64,000 nucleotides of DNA from an uncultured Clostridia bacterium (GCA_934675735.1 CAKURR010000007.1:47917-111916), one strand, 5' to 3'. Shown: positions 1 to 8,747, counted from the stretch's first letter. Translations and numbers: made by a program. Notes: generated by a model not told the origin, from the letters alone.

Positions 1-398
1 ACCACGCGCTGGACGTGGACGAGCTGAAGGAAACGATGCTTTGGGCGCAGGAGCAGAGCTACGGCGACGGACTCGATCCGGAATACCGTCATCCTTATAT
101 GTGGGCGTGCAAGAGCCATTACTACTCCACCGGCGTCCACTTCTATAACTTCCCGTATGCTTTCGGCGGTCTGTTCGCCCGCGGCCTGTATGCGCGTTAT
201 GAGAAGGAAGGCGAGGCGTTCGTGCCGGTCTATTGCGACCTGCTCTCCCGCTTCGGCAGCGATACCATCGCCAACGTCACCGCCAGCGTCGGCATCGACG
301 TGACCACGCCCGATTTCTGGCGCAGCGCCGTGGAGAGCGTGCTGGTGCAGGTGCGCCGCTTCGTCGAGCTGGTCAACCGGGAAACCGCCGCGAAGTGA
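1..398 (+). CDS. M3 family oligoendopeptidase, C-terminal part (partial)
   Basis: This is the C-terminal end of a zinc metallopeptidase of the M3 (oligoendopeptidase F/thimet) family, which cuts short peptides in the cytoplasm. The reading frame is open from the window edge (frame beginning at base 3) to the TGA at 396-398. The helical tail with HPYMWACKSHYYSTGVHFYNFPYAFGGLFARGLYA is typical of the segment after the HExxH site; the zinc-binding residues themselves lie outside the window. A rho-independent terminator follows about 30 bp downstream, so this is the last gene of its transcript. Confidence 0.8.
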   Translation, partial: HALDVDELKETMLWAQEQSYGDGLDPEYRHPYMWACKSHYYSTGVHFYNFPYAFGGLFARGLYARYEKEGEAFVPVYCDLLSRFGSDTIANVTASVGIDVTTPDFWRSAVESVLVQVRRFVELVNRETAAK

Positions 399-429
399 TT
401 TTTCCCCTATCCTTTGAACCTACAAAAGA

Positions 430-462
430 CGGACGGCCGAACCATCGACCGTCCGCTTTTTT
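430..462 (+). terminator. Rho-independent terminator after the M3 peptidase
   Basis: CGGACGG pairs with CCGTCCG around a short loop and is followed by TTTTTT. It sits about 30 bp after the peptidase stop codon. Confidence 0.85.
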
Positions 463-541
463 GCGCATAAAATTCATCCGCGTGTGCGGAAATTTGAGGT
501 TTCGCTGCCTTTGGCGGAAGTGCGGGCGGCCTCAGGCCGCT

Positions 542-2062
542 TCATTCGCAATACTTTTCCCGCTTGTTGTCCGAATTGAACGCCGCAAACAGACAGCTGA
601 CCGTCACCACCAGCAGCAGACCGGCCCAGAAGATGCCCATCCATTCGTCCTTCGTCAGCCCGAGCACCATCGGCCGATAGACGCGCACACAGGCCGCTTC
701 GCCCAGCTGCGTTTCGCCCGCGTCGGTCTGCCAGGCCAGCGTCGCGCCCAGGAGGCGCTCTTTGATGTTTTCCTGCGGCTCGTCCGCGCGCACATGCAGC
801 GTCACCACGCGGGTGTAAGCCTCTTCCTCCGCCGCGTCCATGTGCACGTCAAAGACGATTCCGCCGTTCTCCTGCCGAATCTCCGGCTCGGCGAGCATCT
901 GCTCCGCGCCGTCCGTCGGAACGGCTTCCGCGTCCGTGCCGCCGTCGCCCGACTCGGGCGCAAGGGCCTTCGGCGCTTCTTCCTCCGCCTCGGCGTCATC
1001 CTTCGGCTGCTGCGCGTTCTCCTTCGCTTCCGTTTCCGCTCGGGCCGTCACCAGCGAAATCCCCTCCGGCAGCATGCAGGAAACCCGAACGTCCGCCTCC
1101 GCCATGCCCGCGTTCACCAAAACCACGCGCAGCGCCGTTTCCTCGCCCGCCTTCAGGCTGTCCGTCTGCGGAAGCAGCTTCGCGCTGATTTTCGGCCCGC
1201 AGAGCTGCACGCGCGGCAGGGCGATGCGCTGTCCGTCCACACGCAGCGCGCCGGAGAGCAGGCGAAGCGCGTCCTCGTCATCCGCCAGCGCGTCGCCGTT
1301 CACCGCCATCGGGAAGGTCAGCACCGCCGCGGACGGCTCGCTTTCCGCCGCAGGCATGCGCACCTCGCCGCGAACCTGCCGCTGCGTCTGCGCAAAGCCC
1401 TCCGGCAGCTCGCCTTCGAGCGTCACATCGGCGGGCAGAATCAGCTCAATCGGCACGCTCTTTTCCGCCGTGCCCGCGTTGGCGATTTCCACCACATAGG
1501 TCATCGTGCCGCCGACCGTCAGTCGGCCATCCTCCGCGCCCACAACGCTCGCCTTGGCCGAAATATCCGCCACGCACAGCGCAATCGGCAGGCTTTCGCG
1601 ATAGAAGCGCGAACCGACGTTCATCTCCGCCGTCACCGCGCCCTGCATGCTTCCGCCGCCGGGCATCAGCGTCAAGACGCGCGTGAAGGTCGTCACGGAC
1701 GGCACAAACGCGCCCGTCTCATCCATCTGCGCCGCCGGAAGCACCGCGTCCCACGTCAGCGCGTCGCCCGTCTGCGCCGCCAGCCGCTCCGGCAGATTCA
1801 GCGTCAGGGATACGCCCGTTTCCGCCGGACGCGGATTCTCGGCGCGAATGACGAGGGTCACGTCTTTGCCTTCTTCCACGCGGCTGTCGGAGAGCGACAG
1901 GGAGAGCGCCAAATCCTTTTCCATCGCCGCCGAGCCTGCGGAAAGTCCCTCGCTCAGGCCGCTCTGCACCGCCTGTAAAAAGTCCGGCAGGCCCTGTGCC
2001 GAACCGACGGTCGGCAGCATCAGACAGAGCGCGGCTAAAACCATCAAGCACCATTTTTTCAC
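542..2062 (-). CDS. Secreted, membrane-anchored protein with repeated beta-sandwich-like domains
   Basis: About 506 residues. I place the start at the GTG at 2062 (reads VKKWCLMVLAALCLMLP), which has an AAGGAGG nine bases upstream; an upstream ATG at 2098 would include the SD itself. An N-terminal Sec signal peptide is followed by an extracellular region rich in beta-strand segments of the type VTLVIRAENPRPAETGVSLTLNLPE, resembling DUF11/CARDB-like adhesion modules. A low-complexity Glu/Ala/Pro linker follows, then one transmembrane segment near the C terminus (MGIFWAGLLLVVTVSCLFAAF) with a short basic cytoplasmic tail. The role is probably structural or surface-related; no catalytic motif is visible. 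Confidence 0.7.
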   Translation of the reverse strand: MKKWCLMVLAALCLMLPTVGSAQGLPDFLQAVQSGLSEGLSAGSAAMEKDLALSLSLSDSRVEEGKDVTLVIRAENPRPAETGVSLTLNLPERLAAQTGDALTWDAVLPAAQMDETGAFVPSVTTFTRVLTLMPGGGSMQGAVTAEMNVGSRFYRESLPIALCVADISAKASVVGAEDGRLTVGGTMTYVVEIANAGTAEKSVPIELILPADVTLEGELPEGFAQTQRQVRGEVRMPAAESEPSAAVLTFPMAVNGDALADDEDALRLLSGALRVDGQRIALPRVQLCGPKISAKLLPQTDSLKAGEETALRVVLVNAGMAEADVRVSCMLPEGISLVTARAETEAKENAQQPKDDAEAEEEAPKALAPESGDGGTDAEAVPTDGAEQMLAEPEIRQENGGIVFDVHMDAAEEEAYTRVVTLHVRADEPQENIKERLLGATLAWQTDAGETQLGEAACVRVYRPMVLGLTKDEWMGIFWAGLLLVVTVSCLFAAFNSDNKREKYCE

Positions 2063-2325
2063 TGGGATCAACCTCCTTGCGTGGCTTACTTTGGCCAAAA
2101 TGGCCGCCTGCTATACCGCGCATGGAGGGCTTATTTTGATTTGTATCGCTTTATAAGCGCGAAGCGAAACAGAGGGTGCAGGGAACTTAGTTCCCTGCTG
2201 GGGCTTGGGGCAACGCCCCATCGTCCCTAATCGCGAAGCGGTCTGCCTCGGGCGTCAGGGAGCGAAGCGTTACCTGACGCTTGAAAAGCCGCTTTTCCAC
2301 GCGCTCAAAATTTTTCCAACAATAT
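2063..2325. repeat. Intergenic region with modular palindromic repeats
   Basis: No gene is visible. Bases 2175-2227 hold one two-hairpin element: AGGGAACTTAGTTCCCT, then a linker, then TGGGGCAACGCCCCA ending in TCGT. Bases 2254-2278 are a 25-bp hairpin (GTCAGG...CCTGAC with a GAGCGAAGCGTTA centre) that recurs at 39159-39183 and 51277-51301. The weak 61-codon ORF across this region is made of repeat sequence and is not called. Confidence 0.75.
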
Positions 2326-2364
2326 GAAAAATGCGCACGGACTTTTGCATCCATGCGCATTTTG
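2326..2364 (-). terminator. Rho-independent terminator of the small acidic gene
   Basis: On the minus strand AAATGCGCATGG pairs with CCGTGCGCATTT around a 10-base loop and runs into T residues, immediately behind the stop codon at 2373. Confidence 0.7.
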
Positions 2365-2372
2365 GATTTCAA

Positions 2373-2678
2373 TTATTCCTCTTCGTCGCTGCTGAGCGCC
2401 TCGTCGATGGCTTCCCAAACCTCTTCGTTCTCCTCGACGACTTCCTCTTCCACGTCGAACACGTCCTCTTCGCCGTCGAGCACGATGATATCCTCTTCAC
2501 CGGCGTTCTTGGCCTGCACAATCAGCTCCATCGTGTCCACATCGACGGCGAAAATCGTCTCCGGCGACGCGGAATGCTCCTTGAGGTAGCGCGCGACGGC
2601 GGCGGCCTGCTTGCGGTTCATCTTAAAGACGATGGCGCGATGCTCGCTCGTCGTGATTTCCATATTCATATCATCCAT
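2373..2678 (-). CDS. Small acidic protein of unknown function
   Basis: 101 residues from ATG 2678, which has GAGG eight bases upstream; the longer frame to 2780 has no ribosome site. The first half (MDDMNMEITTSEHRAIVFKM) looks like a small alpha/beta fold. The last 45 residues are strongly acidic (DGEEDVFDVEEEVVEENEEVWEAI and a DEEE end), as in DUF1292-like small clostridial proteins, but I do not recognise a definite family. It lies downstream of the AraC regulator on the same strand. Confidence 0.6.
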   Translation of the reverse strand: MDDMNMEITTSEHRAIVFKMNRKQAAAVARYLKEHSASPETIFAVDVDTMELIVQAKNAGEEDIIVLDGEEDVFDVEEEVVEENEEVWEAIDEALSSDEEE

Positions 2679-2776
2679 ATTCGTTTCCTCGGTTTCTTTG
2701 ATTTTGCCGGCGGCGCGCCGCTCGGGCGGCAGGCCGCTTTTTATCGAAGCCAGCATAACATTTTTAGGCTTTGCTG

Positions 2777-4000
2777 TCAAGCATTCGGCGCGATTTTCGC
2801 CCGATAAGCCTGCGGCGACAGCCCCGTCAGGCGCTTAAACTGCTCGCGGAAGTATTTCGCGCCCGTGTAGCCGCATTCCTCCGCGATTTTTTCAATCGTG
2901 CTTTCGCTTTCCTCCAGCAGCTTTTGGGCGCGCTCGACGCGCAGGGCGGCGATATACTCCGTGAGCGTCATGCCGACCTCCGCGCCGAAATCGCGCGAAA
3001 GCACGCTCGCGTTGGCGTAAACATATTCGGAAAGCTGGGTCAGCGAAATCTCCTGCGTGAAATTGCGGCGGATGTAGCTCAGCGCCATCAGCACCGTCGG
3101 CGAATAGCGCTTTCGCCCCGCCATGCACGCAAAGAAACGACGAATCGCGCCGCAGAGCTTCTCGCGGTAATCCGTCAAAAAGAAGAACGACGATTTTTCG
3201 CGGAACGTCATCGGGATATCGTAGACGATTTCAATCATCGAGCGAATGTCGTCCGTCGCGGCATACAGCGCGTCGAAATTCGCCATCGAATACGACGGCG
3301 CGACGAGCGCATCGACGATGTATTCCGCCTGCCGAAGCGCCTGGGCGCACGTGCCGACGCAGATCATGTGCATCAGCTTGCGCACATTGCCGACAATCGC
3401 GGTCGTGTCGCACGGGCGCGCGGTCTCGCGTCGAAAAGCCTCCGTAATCACGCGGCCGCGCACGCCGAAGAAAATCAGATCGTTCAGCGCGCGTGCCTGC
3501 ACAAACGCCGTGTGAATCCGGTCATAGCCCGAAAACGGGCCGACGAACGACGTGGAGGTGCAGTCCTCCCCCGAAACGGGGTACGGGTCTTTTGCGCGGG
3601 TATATGCGTCGAGCATCTTCTGCGCCATTTCGTCCGCCGAACACGCGGCGTTTTCGCCCGGGCTGAACAGCACGCCGACCTGCTTGGAATTATCGGTTTT
3701 CACCAGAAACGCGTTGCCGTCAAACCCGTTTCGGCGCAGCGTTTCGAGCATCAGGTCATAAATGGCCAGCGCGCCGTCCACGCCCTCGCTGAACGTCATG
3801 GGCGTGTAGCCGGTGACGAATTTCTTGTGCGTGCCGGTCATGAAAAAGTAAAAATGCCCGACGTCAAAGCGCAGACAAATGCCGTTGTTGCGCACAAAGC
3901 TCTCAATCAGCAGGCTTTCGTCGTCGCCCAGACAATAGTTAATCAGCATGTTATCCCGAACAAAATCGGTGTCTTTTTTATACAGCAGGCCGTCCGCCAC
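2777..4000 (-). CDS. AraC family transcriptional regulator
   Basis: About 407 residues. I choose GTG 4000: GAGGTGA lies seven bases upstream and a TATAAT box ends about 23 bp upstream, so the longer frame to 4078 would start upstream of the promoter. The C-terminal ~100 residues (from LMALSYIRRNFTQEISLTQLSEYV to QFKRLTGLSPQAYRAK) form the two helix-turn-helix motifs of AraC proteins. The N-terminal ~290 residues are an effector or sensing region of unknown ligand. The gene is divergent from the Tat-exported reductase at 4205, which is the likely target. Confidence 0.85.
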   Translation of the reverse strand: MADGLLYKKDTDFVRDNMLINYCLGDDESLLIESFVRNNGICLRFDVGHFYFFMTGTHKKFVTGYTPMTFSEGVDGALAIYDLMLETLRRNGFDGNAFLVKTDNSKQVGVLFSPGENAACSADEMAQKMLDAYTRAKDPYPVSGEDCTSTSFVGPFSGYDRIHTAFVQARALNDLIFFGVRGRVITEAFRRETARPCDTTAIVGNVRKLMHMICVGTCAQALRQAEYIVDALVAPSYSMANFDALYAATDDIRSMIEIVYDIPMTFREKSSFFFLTDYREKLCGAIRRFFACMAGRKRYSPTVLMALSYIRRNFTQEISLTQLSEYVYANASVLSRDFGAEVGMTLTEYIAALRVERAQKLLEESESTIEKIAEECGYTGAKYFREQFKRLTGLSPQAYRAKIAPNA

Positions 4001-4022
4001 GTCGCGCTCACCTCTTTTTTCG

Positions 4023-4051
4023 ATTATACCAAAACGGGCGCATTTTGAAAA
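4023..4051 (-). promoter_or_regulatory. Promoter of the AraC regulator
   Basis: Minus-strand TTTTCA, 17-bp spacer, TATAAT. The expected start point is only a few bases before the SD, which supports the GTG start at 4000. Confidence 0.65.
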
Positions 4052-4204
4052 GACCGCCGCGATTTTTGCGTCCGTCAAAAAAATGGGTCTATTTTTTCAC
4101 AAGCAGGCGTGTTAAAATGCTATCAAGATGATAAGCAAGGCGAACAGCCCGCTTATGCACCCGTTTATGAAGTTTTGCCAGTTTTACATGAAAGGATGAT
4201 TACA

Positions 4205-6136
4205 ATGAAGAACATCTCTCGTCGCGACTTCCTCAAAGGCAGCGCCGCTATGGGCATTCTCGCCGCGATGGGCGGCGCGGGCGCGGCCGTCGCCGAAGGC
4301 AGCAGCGCTTACACGTTTGCCGACACCGTGAAGTGGGACGCGGAATACGACGTCGTGGTGCTGGGTCTCGGCTTTGCCGGCATGACCGCCGCCGTCACCG
4401 CCGCGGACGCGGGCGCGAAGGTGCTCATCGCCGAAAAGATGAGCGAGGCGCTGGCGGGCGGCAACTCCAAGGTGGCCGGTCAGCTGTTCGCCTACGGCCA
4501 TAAGGACCGCGAGGCCACGATGGCTTATTACACCCAGCTGGCGGGCGGCCGCGCCGTGCCGGAGGCCATGCTGAACGTCATCGTCGACGGCGTGACCAAC
4601 ATGTGGGATAAGCTCAAGGATAAGTTCTTTGACGGCGACGATTCCGAATTCATGGATTGGACGGGCGTGCCGGTCATCGGCGAGATGAGCCCGGAGTATC
4701 CGGAGTTCGAGGGCAGCGACAAGGTCGCGCTGTGCACCACCCATCAGGGCGTGAGCGACAGCTTCCTGTATAAGTCCGTGAAGAACGCGGTCATCAAGCG
4801 CGCGGATCAGATTGACGTGTGGTTCGAGTCCCCGGCCGTCGAGCTGATTCAGGATCCGGACAGCCGTATCGTGGTCGGCGTGAAGGTGACGCGCAACGGC
4901 GAGACCCGCAACGTGCGCGCGCTGGGCGGTGTGGTCGTCGCGACGGGCGGCTTCGAGTGCGACACCGATATGGCGCAGCAGTACCTCGGCCTGAAGAACT
5001 ACTCCGTCATCGGCGGCCAGTTCAACACGGGCGACGGCATCAAGATGTGCCAGAAGGTCGGCGCGGATTTGTGGCACATGAACGTGTTCGAGGGCGGCTT
5101 CGGCACGAACAGCTGCGGCTACGCGGCGGAGAATGGCGCGCTGGCGCATCAGGTTGTCACGCTGGCCCATAACCCGATGAACACGGGCGCAACGGTCATC
5201 GTCGGCACGGACGGCGAGCGCTTCGGCAACGAGGCCGAAATCCCGCGCCACGGCCACCTCTACGAGAACGGCATCTGGGAGAACCCGCACTATCCGAACG
5301 CCATCTACCTCATCATGGACCAGACGCAGTATGATCTGGCCGTGTCCGAGGGCGCGCTCTCCGAGGATTACAAGGATACCGTGCTCTCCGCCGCGACGAT
5401 TGAAGAACTGGCCGAAAAGACCGGCTGCAAGCCCGAGACGCTCAAGGATACCATCGAGAGCTTCAACACCTTCGCCGAGGGCGGCAAGGATTACAAGCAT
5501 AACCGCAGCGCCGACTACATGCGCGCCTTCGACGGCAAGATGTATTACGCCATGCCGATGTCCGGCCTGATGCTGAACACGCAGGGCGGCCCGCGCCGCA
5601 ACGAGAATGCCGAGGTGCTCGACACCAACGGCAACCCGATTCCGCACCTTTACTCCGCGGGCGAAATGGGCGGCATCACCTCCTGCATGTATCAGGGCGG
5701 CACGAACATCGCCGAGTGCATCATCTTCGGCGAAATCGCGGGCGCAAACGCCGCGGCTGCGAAGGATGCTTTGCCCGCTTACGCCGCGCGCGAGCAGGTC
5801 GAGTCTGCGCCCATCACGCTGGGCATGGATACCGATTTGGGCGGCGAGGCGACCTACGAGGTCGGCGAGAACCAGTATGTCGGCTCCGCTCAGGGCATGA
5901 TGGGCAACGTCGTCACCCGCGTGACTGTGACGGACGGCAAGGTTGCCGCGGTTGAAGTGCTGGAGCAGACCGAAACCGAAGGCATCGGCACGCTGGCCAT
6001 CAATGAGCTGCCGGGCAAGTTCGTCGGCTGCGCTACCGCCGAGGAAATCGACGCGGTGGACAGCGTTTCCGGCGCGACGATTACCTCCAACGCGCTGAAA
6101 GAGGCCGTGAAGGCCGCGCTGGCTCAGGCGAAGTAA
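4205..6136 (+). CDS. Tat-exported FAD-dependent reductase with C-terminal FMN-binding domain
   Basis: 643 residues from ATG 4205 (AAAGGA upstream). The start MKNISRRDFLKG is a twin-arginine signal, so the protein is exported folded. A Rossmann FAD site (VVVLGLGFAGMTAA) begins a fumarate reductase/flavocytochrome c type FAD_binding_2 domain of about 450 residues. The C-terminal ~90 residues are an FMN_bind domain ending in DSVSGATITS; the Thr of SGAT is the residue to which ApbE covalently links FMN in this family. The likely role is extracytosolic reduction of an organic acceptor, with electrons arriving through the bound FMN. The substrate is unknown. Control by the divergent AraC protein is inferred. 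Confidence 0.85.
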   Translation: MKNISRRDFLKGSAAMGILAAMGGAGAAVAEGSSAYTFADTVKWDAEYDVVVLGLGFAGMTAAVTAADAGAKVLIAEKMSEALAGGNSKVAGQLFAYGHKDREATMAYYTQLAGGRAVPEAMLNVIVDGVTNMWDKLKDKFFDGDDSEFMDWTGVPVIGEMSPEYPEFEGSDKVALCTTHQGVSDSFLYKSVKNAVIKRADQIDVWFESPAVELIQDPDSRIVVGVKVTRNGETRNVRALGGVVVATGGFECDTDMAQQYLGLKNYSVIGGQFNTGDGIKMCQKVGADLWHMNVFEGGFGTNSCGYAAENGALAHQVVTLAHNPMNTGATVIVGTDGERFGNEAEIPRHGHLYENGIWENPHYPNAIYLIMDQTQYDLAVSEGALSEDYKDTVLSAATIEELAEKTGCKPETLKDTIESFNTFAEGGKDYKHNRSADYMRAFDGKMYYAMPMSGLMLNTQGGPRRNENAEVLDTNGNPIPHLYSAGEMGGITSCMYQGGTNIAECIIFGEIAGANAAAAKDALPAYAAREQVESAPITLGMDTDLGGEATYEVGENQYVGSAQGMMGNVVTRVTVTDGKVAAVEVLEQTETEGIGTLAINELPGKFVGCATAEEIDAVDSVSGATITSNALKEAVKAALAQAK

Positions 6137-6159
6137 TCCATCACAAAGCCATATGAAAA

Positions 6160-6186
6160 GGGACGCTGCTTATCGGGCAGCGTCCC
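6160..6186 (+). terminator. Terminator hairpin, upstream copy, left of the 127-bp element
   Basis: GGGACGCTGC pairs perfectly with GCAGCGTCCC. No T-run follows directly, because the 127-bp element begins at the next base. It is an almost exact duplicate of the hairpin at 6314-6340. Confidence 0.7.
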
Positions 6187-6313
6187 TCAGCTTGTTGACA
6201 TAAGCAAACTTGGTTTGAATAGAAAAATCAAGAAATTCAGCTATTCTTTCATTTGCGGAAAGGGCTATTCTCCCCCCTTCGGGGGGGAGAATAGCTTTTT
6301 GTCTACAGTCTGA
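6187..6313 (+). mobile_element. 127-bp inverted-repeat element inserted in a terminator, copy 1
   Basis: Ends are TCAGCTTGTTGACA and TGTCTACAGTCTGA, which match as inverted repeats at 11 of 14 positions. It is about 97% identical to 12350-12476 and exactly the same length. Inside, 6264-6295 is a hairpin of a 14-bp stem closed by TTCG and followed by TTTTT, so the element brings its own terminator. A second AGCTATTCT at 6239-6247 could compete for the same 3' arm. There is no ORF. The flanks are two copies of the local terminator hairpin, one base different. Confidence 0.75.
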
Positions 6314-6345
6314 GGGACACTGCTTATCGGGCAGCGTCCCTCTTT
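6314..6345 (+). terminator. Terminator hairpin, downstream copy, right of the 127-bp element
   Basis: GGGACACTGC with GCAGCGTCCC followed by TCTTTTT. It is the original terminator T-run for the reductase; one stem position is an A:C mismatch compared with the left copy. Confidence 0.75.
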
Positions 6346-6448
6346 TTCTTTTGGCGATACTTTTAGCGACAGAATCGATGCATACATACGGGCGCGCGTG
6401 GCGCGTCCGTTACGGGTAAATTATCGGATTGATTGCAATTTTTCGGAT
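6346..6448. other. Short spacer after the element
   Basis: No gene is visible. Bases 6388-6410 contain a GC-rich palindrome (GGGCGCGCGTGGCGCGTCC) of the family seen also at 28528, 51448, 55710 and 62917. Confidence 0.5.
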
Positions 6449-7033
6449 TTACGCATTGGTTGCCTGCATCCTGACGACCTTCTTCGCCCCCATCATCGCC
6501 GCTTCTTTTTCCTCATGCGTGACGAGCAGCACGGTTTTCCCCGCGCAGAGCCGTTTTGTCTCGGCCACGACGAGCGCTTTTGTCGTCTCGTCCAGCCCTT
6601 TGAACGGCTCATCCATCACAATCACATCCGCGTCGCAGAGCAGCGCCCGCAGAATCGCCACGCGCCGCCGCATGCCGCCGGAAAGCTCCCGCGCCGGCTG
6701 GTTTTCGCAGTCCGTCAGCCCCATCGCGGCCATCTCGCGCAGCACCGCGGCGCGGCTCAGCTTCGGCGCGGTCAGGCGGATGTTATCTGCCGGATTCATG
6801 AAATCCAGCAGCCTGTCCTCCTGAAAGACCGCCGAAAGCCGCCTGCCCGAAAGGCCCGTGATTTCGCCGCCGTCCGCCGTCTCCAGCCCCATCAAAATGC
6901 GCAGCAGCGTCGTTTTGCCCGCACCGGAGGGCGCCATCAGCGCCGTCACGCAGCCGTCCTCCGCCGTGCAGGAAAAATCGCGCAGAACGACCTTGCCGTC
7001 GAAGGCTTTGCACAGCTTGTGCACCGCAATCAC
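6449..7033 (-). CDS. ABC importer ATP-binding protein (SsuB/TauB-like, short)
   Basis: 194 residues from GTG 7033, which overlaps the permease stop by four bases (GTGA). It is the ATPase of a nitrate/sulfonate/taurine-type ABC importer. Visible motifs are Walker A (APSGAGKTT, with Ala in place of the usual first Gly), signature LSGGM at about residue 117, Walker B VIVMDEP and a switch His (VTHEE). It is shorter than the usual ~250 residues and ends just after the switch region. It is the last gene of the three-gene importer operon. Confidence 0.85.
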   Translation of the reverse strand: MIAVHKLCKAFDGKVVLRDFSCTAEDGCVTALMAPSGAGKTTLLRILMGLETADGGEITGLSGRRLSAVFQEDRLLDFMNPADNIRLTAPKLSRAAVLREMAAMGLTDCENQPARELSGGMRRRVAILRALLCDADVIVMDEPFKGLDETTKALVVAETKRLCAGKTVLLVTHEEKEAAMMGAKKVVRMQATNA

Positions 7034-7776
7034 AGCCGCGTCAGCCTCCTTTCAAGCGCGCCGAGCGCCGCCATAAACAGCTTTTCAAAGCCGACGCTCA
7101 GCAGCACGATGACCAGCGTCCACGCGAACAGCTCCGGCGTGTCGAGATAGACCTTCGCCTGCTGCAAGCGCTCGCCGATGGAGGGCACGGGCATGCCGAT
7201 AACCTCCGCCGCCACGCCCGCCTTCCAGCACAGGCCGAGCCCCAGCGTGCAGCCCGCGCGGAAATACGGCATAATCTGCGGCAAATCGATGCAGCGGATG
7301 CGCCGAAGCGTCGGGATTTTGAACACCCGCGCCATCTCCAACAGGCTGTCGTCCCGCGCGCGGATGCCCGAGAGCACGTTGGTATACATCACCGGCAGCA
7401 CCATCACCAGCGCGATGAACACGGACAGATTGCGCGAGCCGAACCAAATCAGCGCCAGAATGATGAACGACGCGACCGGCACGGTTTTCATCGCCAGCAC
7501 AAGCGGCGCAAGCAGCTCTTCCGCGCGCCTGAACCGCGCGGCCAGCGCCGCCAGCAGCGTACCCAGCGCCGCCGCCAGCAGAAAGCCGCCGAGAATGCGC
7601 CCCGCCGAGCTTAGCAGCGACGACCAGAAGCGCGGCGTGCCGACCAGCGCAAAGAGCGTCTGCAAAACGCGCAGCGGCGACACCAGCAGGATATCACTGT
7701 GAAGGGCCATGCTGCCCGCCTGCCAAACCAGCAGCCAGAACAGCACGGCCCACAGCGAAAGATTTCGCTTTTTCAT
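7030..7776 (-). CDS. ABC importer permease (SsuC/TauC-like)
   Basis: 248 residues, with five to six membrane spans and the BPD_transp_1 coupling segment (EMARVFKIPTLRRIRCIDLPQ). It forms the membrane channel of the importer with the ATPase at 6449. Its start ATG overlaps the stop of the binding-protein gene by one base. The substrate cannot be told from the sequence; family members carry sulfonates, nitrate, thiamine precursors or similar small molecules. Confidence 0.85.
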   Translation of the reverse strand: MKKRNLSLWAVLFWLLVWQAGSMALHSDILLVSPLRVLQTLFALVGTPRFWSSLLSSAGRILGGFLLAAALGTLLAALAARFRRAEELLAPLVLAMKTVPVASFIILALIWFGSRNLSVFIALVMVLPVMYTNVLSGIRARDDSLLEMARVFKIPTLRRIRCIDLPQIMPYFRAGCTLGLGLCWKAGVAAEVIGMPVPSIGERLQQAKVYLDTPELFAWTLVIVLLSVGFEKLFMAALGALERRLTRL

Positions 7777-8747
7777 TATTCCGCGCAGTAGAAGTCGTCG
7801 CCCGGCATCGCGCCGCCGACGGCCTTCGGGTTCTGCTCAAAGAGCACGCTCAGGTAGCCGGAGAGCGCCTGCTTCATCTCGCTGCCCGCGATAAAGGTGA
7901 TGTTGCAGGCCGGAATCGCCTTCTGCGCCACGGCGGCGGGCACGATTTCATACTTGCCGACCAGCTCGGCGGCCTCGTCGATGTTCGCGTTCACAAAATC
8001 CACGGACGCGGCATAGCTGTCCATGAACGCGGCAACCGCATCCGGATGCGCCTCGACGAACGCCTTGCGCGCCACCACCACGCCGGTGATGAGCTGAGAC
8101 GGCGCGTCGCTGTCCTTCTGAATTGCGTTCCACTCGGCGGTCAGGTCGAGACGAACCTGAACCTTGTCGCTCTTGGTCTGCGCCGTGGTCACAAACGGCT
8201 GGGGCAGCATCGCAATCGCGTTATCCTCGGCCATCAGCGCGGCCAGACACTCGGCGTGCTCGCTCTTCCACTCGATGGTCACGTCCTTCTCCGGGTCGAT
8301 GCCGTTCTCGGTGAGGATGTAGTTCAGCGCGTATTCCGGCGTCGCGCCCTTGCCGCTGGCGTAAATCGTCTTGCCGCGCAGGTCCTCCACGCTGTTCACG
8401 CTGTCGCCGCTCTCCACGATGTAGAGCACGCCCAGCGTGTTCACCGCCAACACCTCGACCTGCCCTTCCGTGTTGTTGTAGAGCACGGCGGCCAGATTCG
8501 CGGGCACCGCGGCGATATCCGTCTCGCCCTTGACCAGCTTCGGGGATACCTCGTCCACCGCGGAGGCGATGGTGAAATCGTAGGCATTGCCGTTCACCGC
8601 GCCGCTCTCCGCCTCGTTCATCAGCTCCACCATGCCCATCGCCGTCGGGCCCTTCAGCGCCGTCACGCGCACGTCCGTTTCGGCCAGCGCCGCGCCGGTC
8701 ATCAGCATGGCCGCCGCACAGACCGCCGCCCAAATCTTCTTCATCAT
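7776..8747 (-). CDS. ABC importer substrate-binding protein (NMT1/SsuA-like)
   Basis: 323 residues. I choose ATG 8747, eight bases after AAAGGA; the ATG at 8756 overlaps that SD. A Sec signal peptide (MMKKIWAAVCAAAMLMTGAALA) is followed by a two-lobed binding protein of the family that includes SsuA, ThiY and NMT1 domains. There is no lipobox Cys, so retention at the cell surface is not obvious. The three genes form one overlapping operon directly downstream of the Crp/Fnr regulator. Confidence 0.8.
   Translation of the reverse strand: MMKKIWAAVCAAAMLMTGAALAETDVRVTALKGPTAMGMVELMNEAESGAVNGNAYDFTIASAVDEVSPKLVKGETDIAAVPANLAAVLYNNTEGQVEVLAVNTLGVLYIVESGDSVNSVEDLRGKTIYASGKGATPEYALNYILTENGIDPEKDVTIEWKSEHAECLAALMAEDNAIAMLPQPFVTTAQTKSDKVQVRLDLTAEWNAIQKDSDAPSQLITGVVVARKAFVEAHPDAVAAFMDSYAASVDFVNANIDEAAELVGKYEIVPAAVAQKAIPACNITFIAGSEMKQALSGYLSVLFEQNPKAVGGAMPGDDFYCAE

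Noticed and set aside
2187..2372. 61-codon ORF on the minus strand
   Set aside because: Composed of the hairpin repeat and the terminator behind the small acidic gene.
4079..4204. Strong promoter for the Tat-exported reductase
   Set aside because: A TAAAAT at 4113-4118 is present but no acceptable -35 at proper spacing, so I do not call it; activation by the AraC protein could explain this.
6137..6448. Small RNA gene in the repeat region
   Set aside because: The structure is explained by the duplicated terminator and the 127-bp element; no separate promoter is visible.
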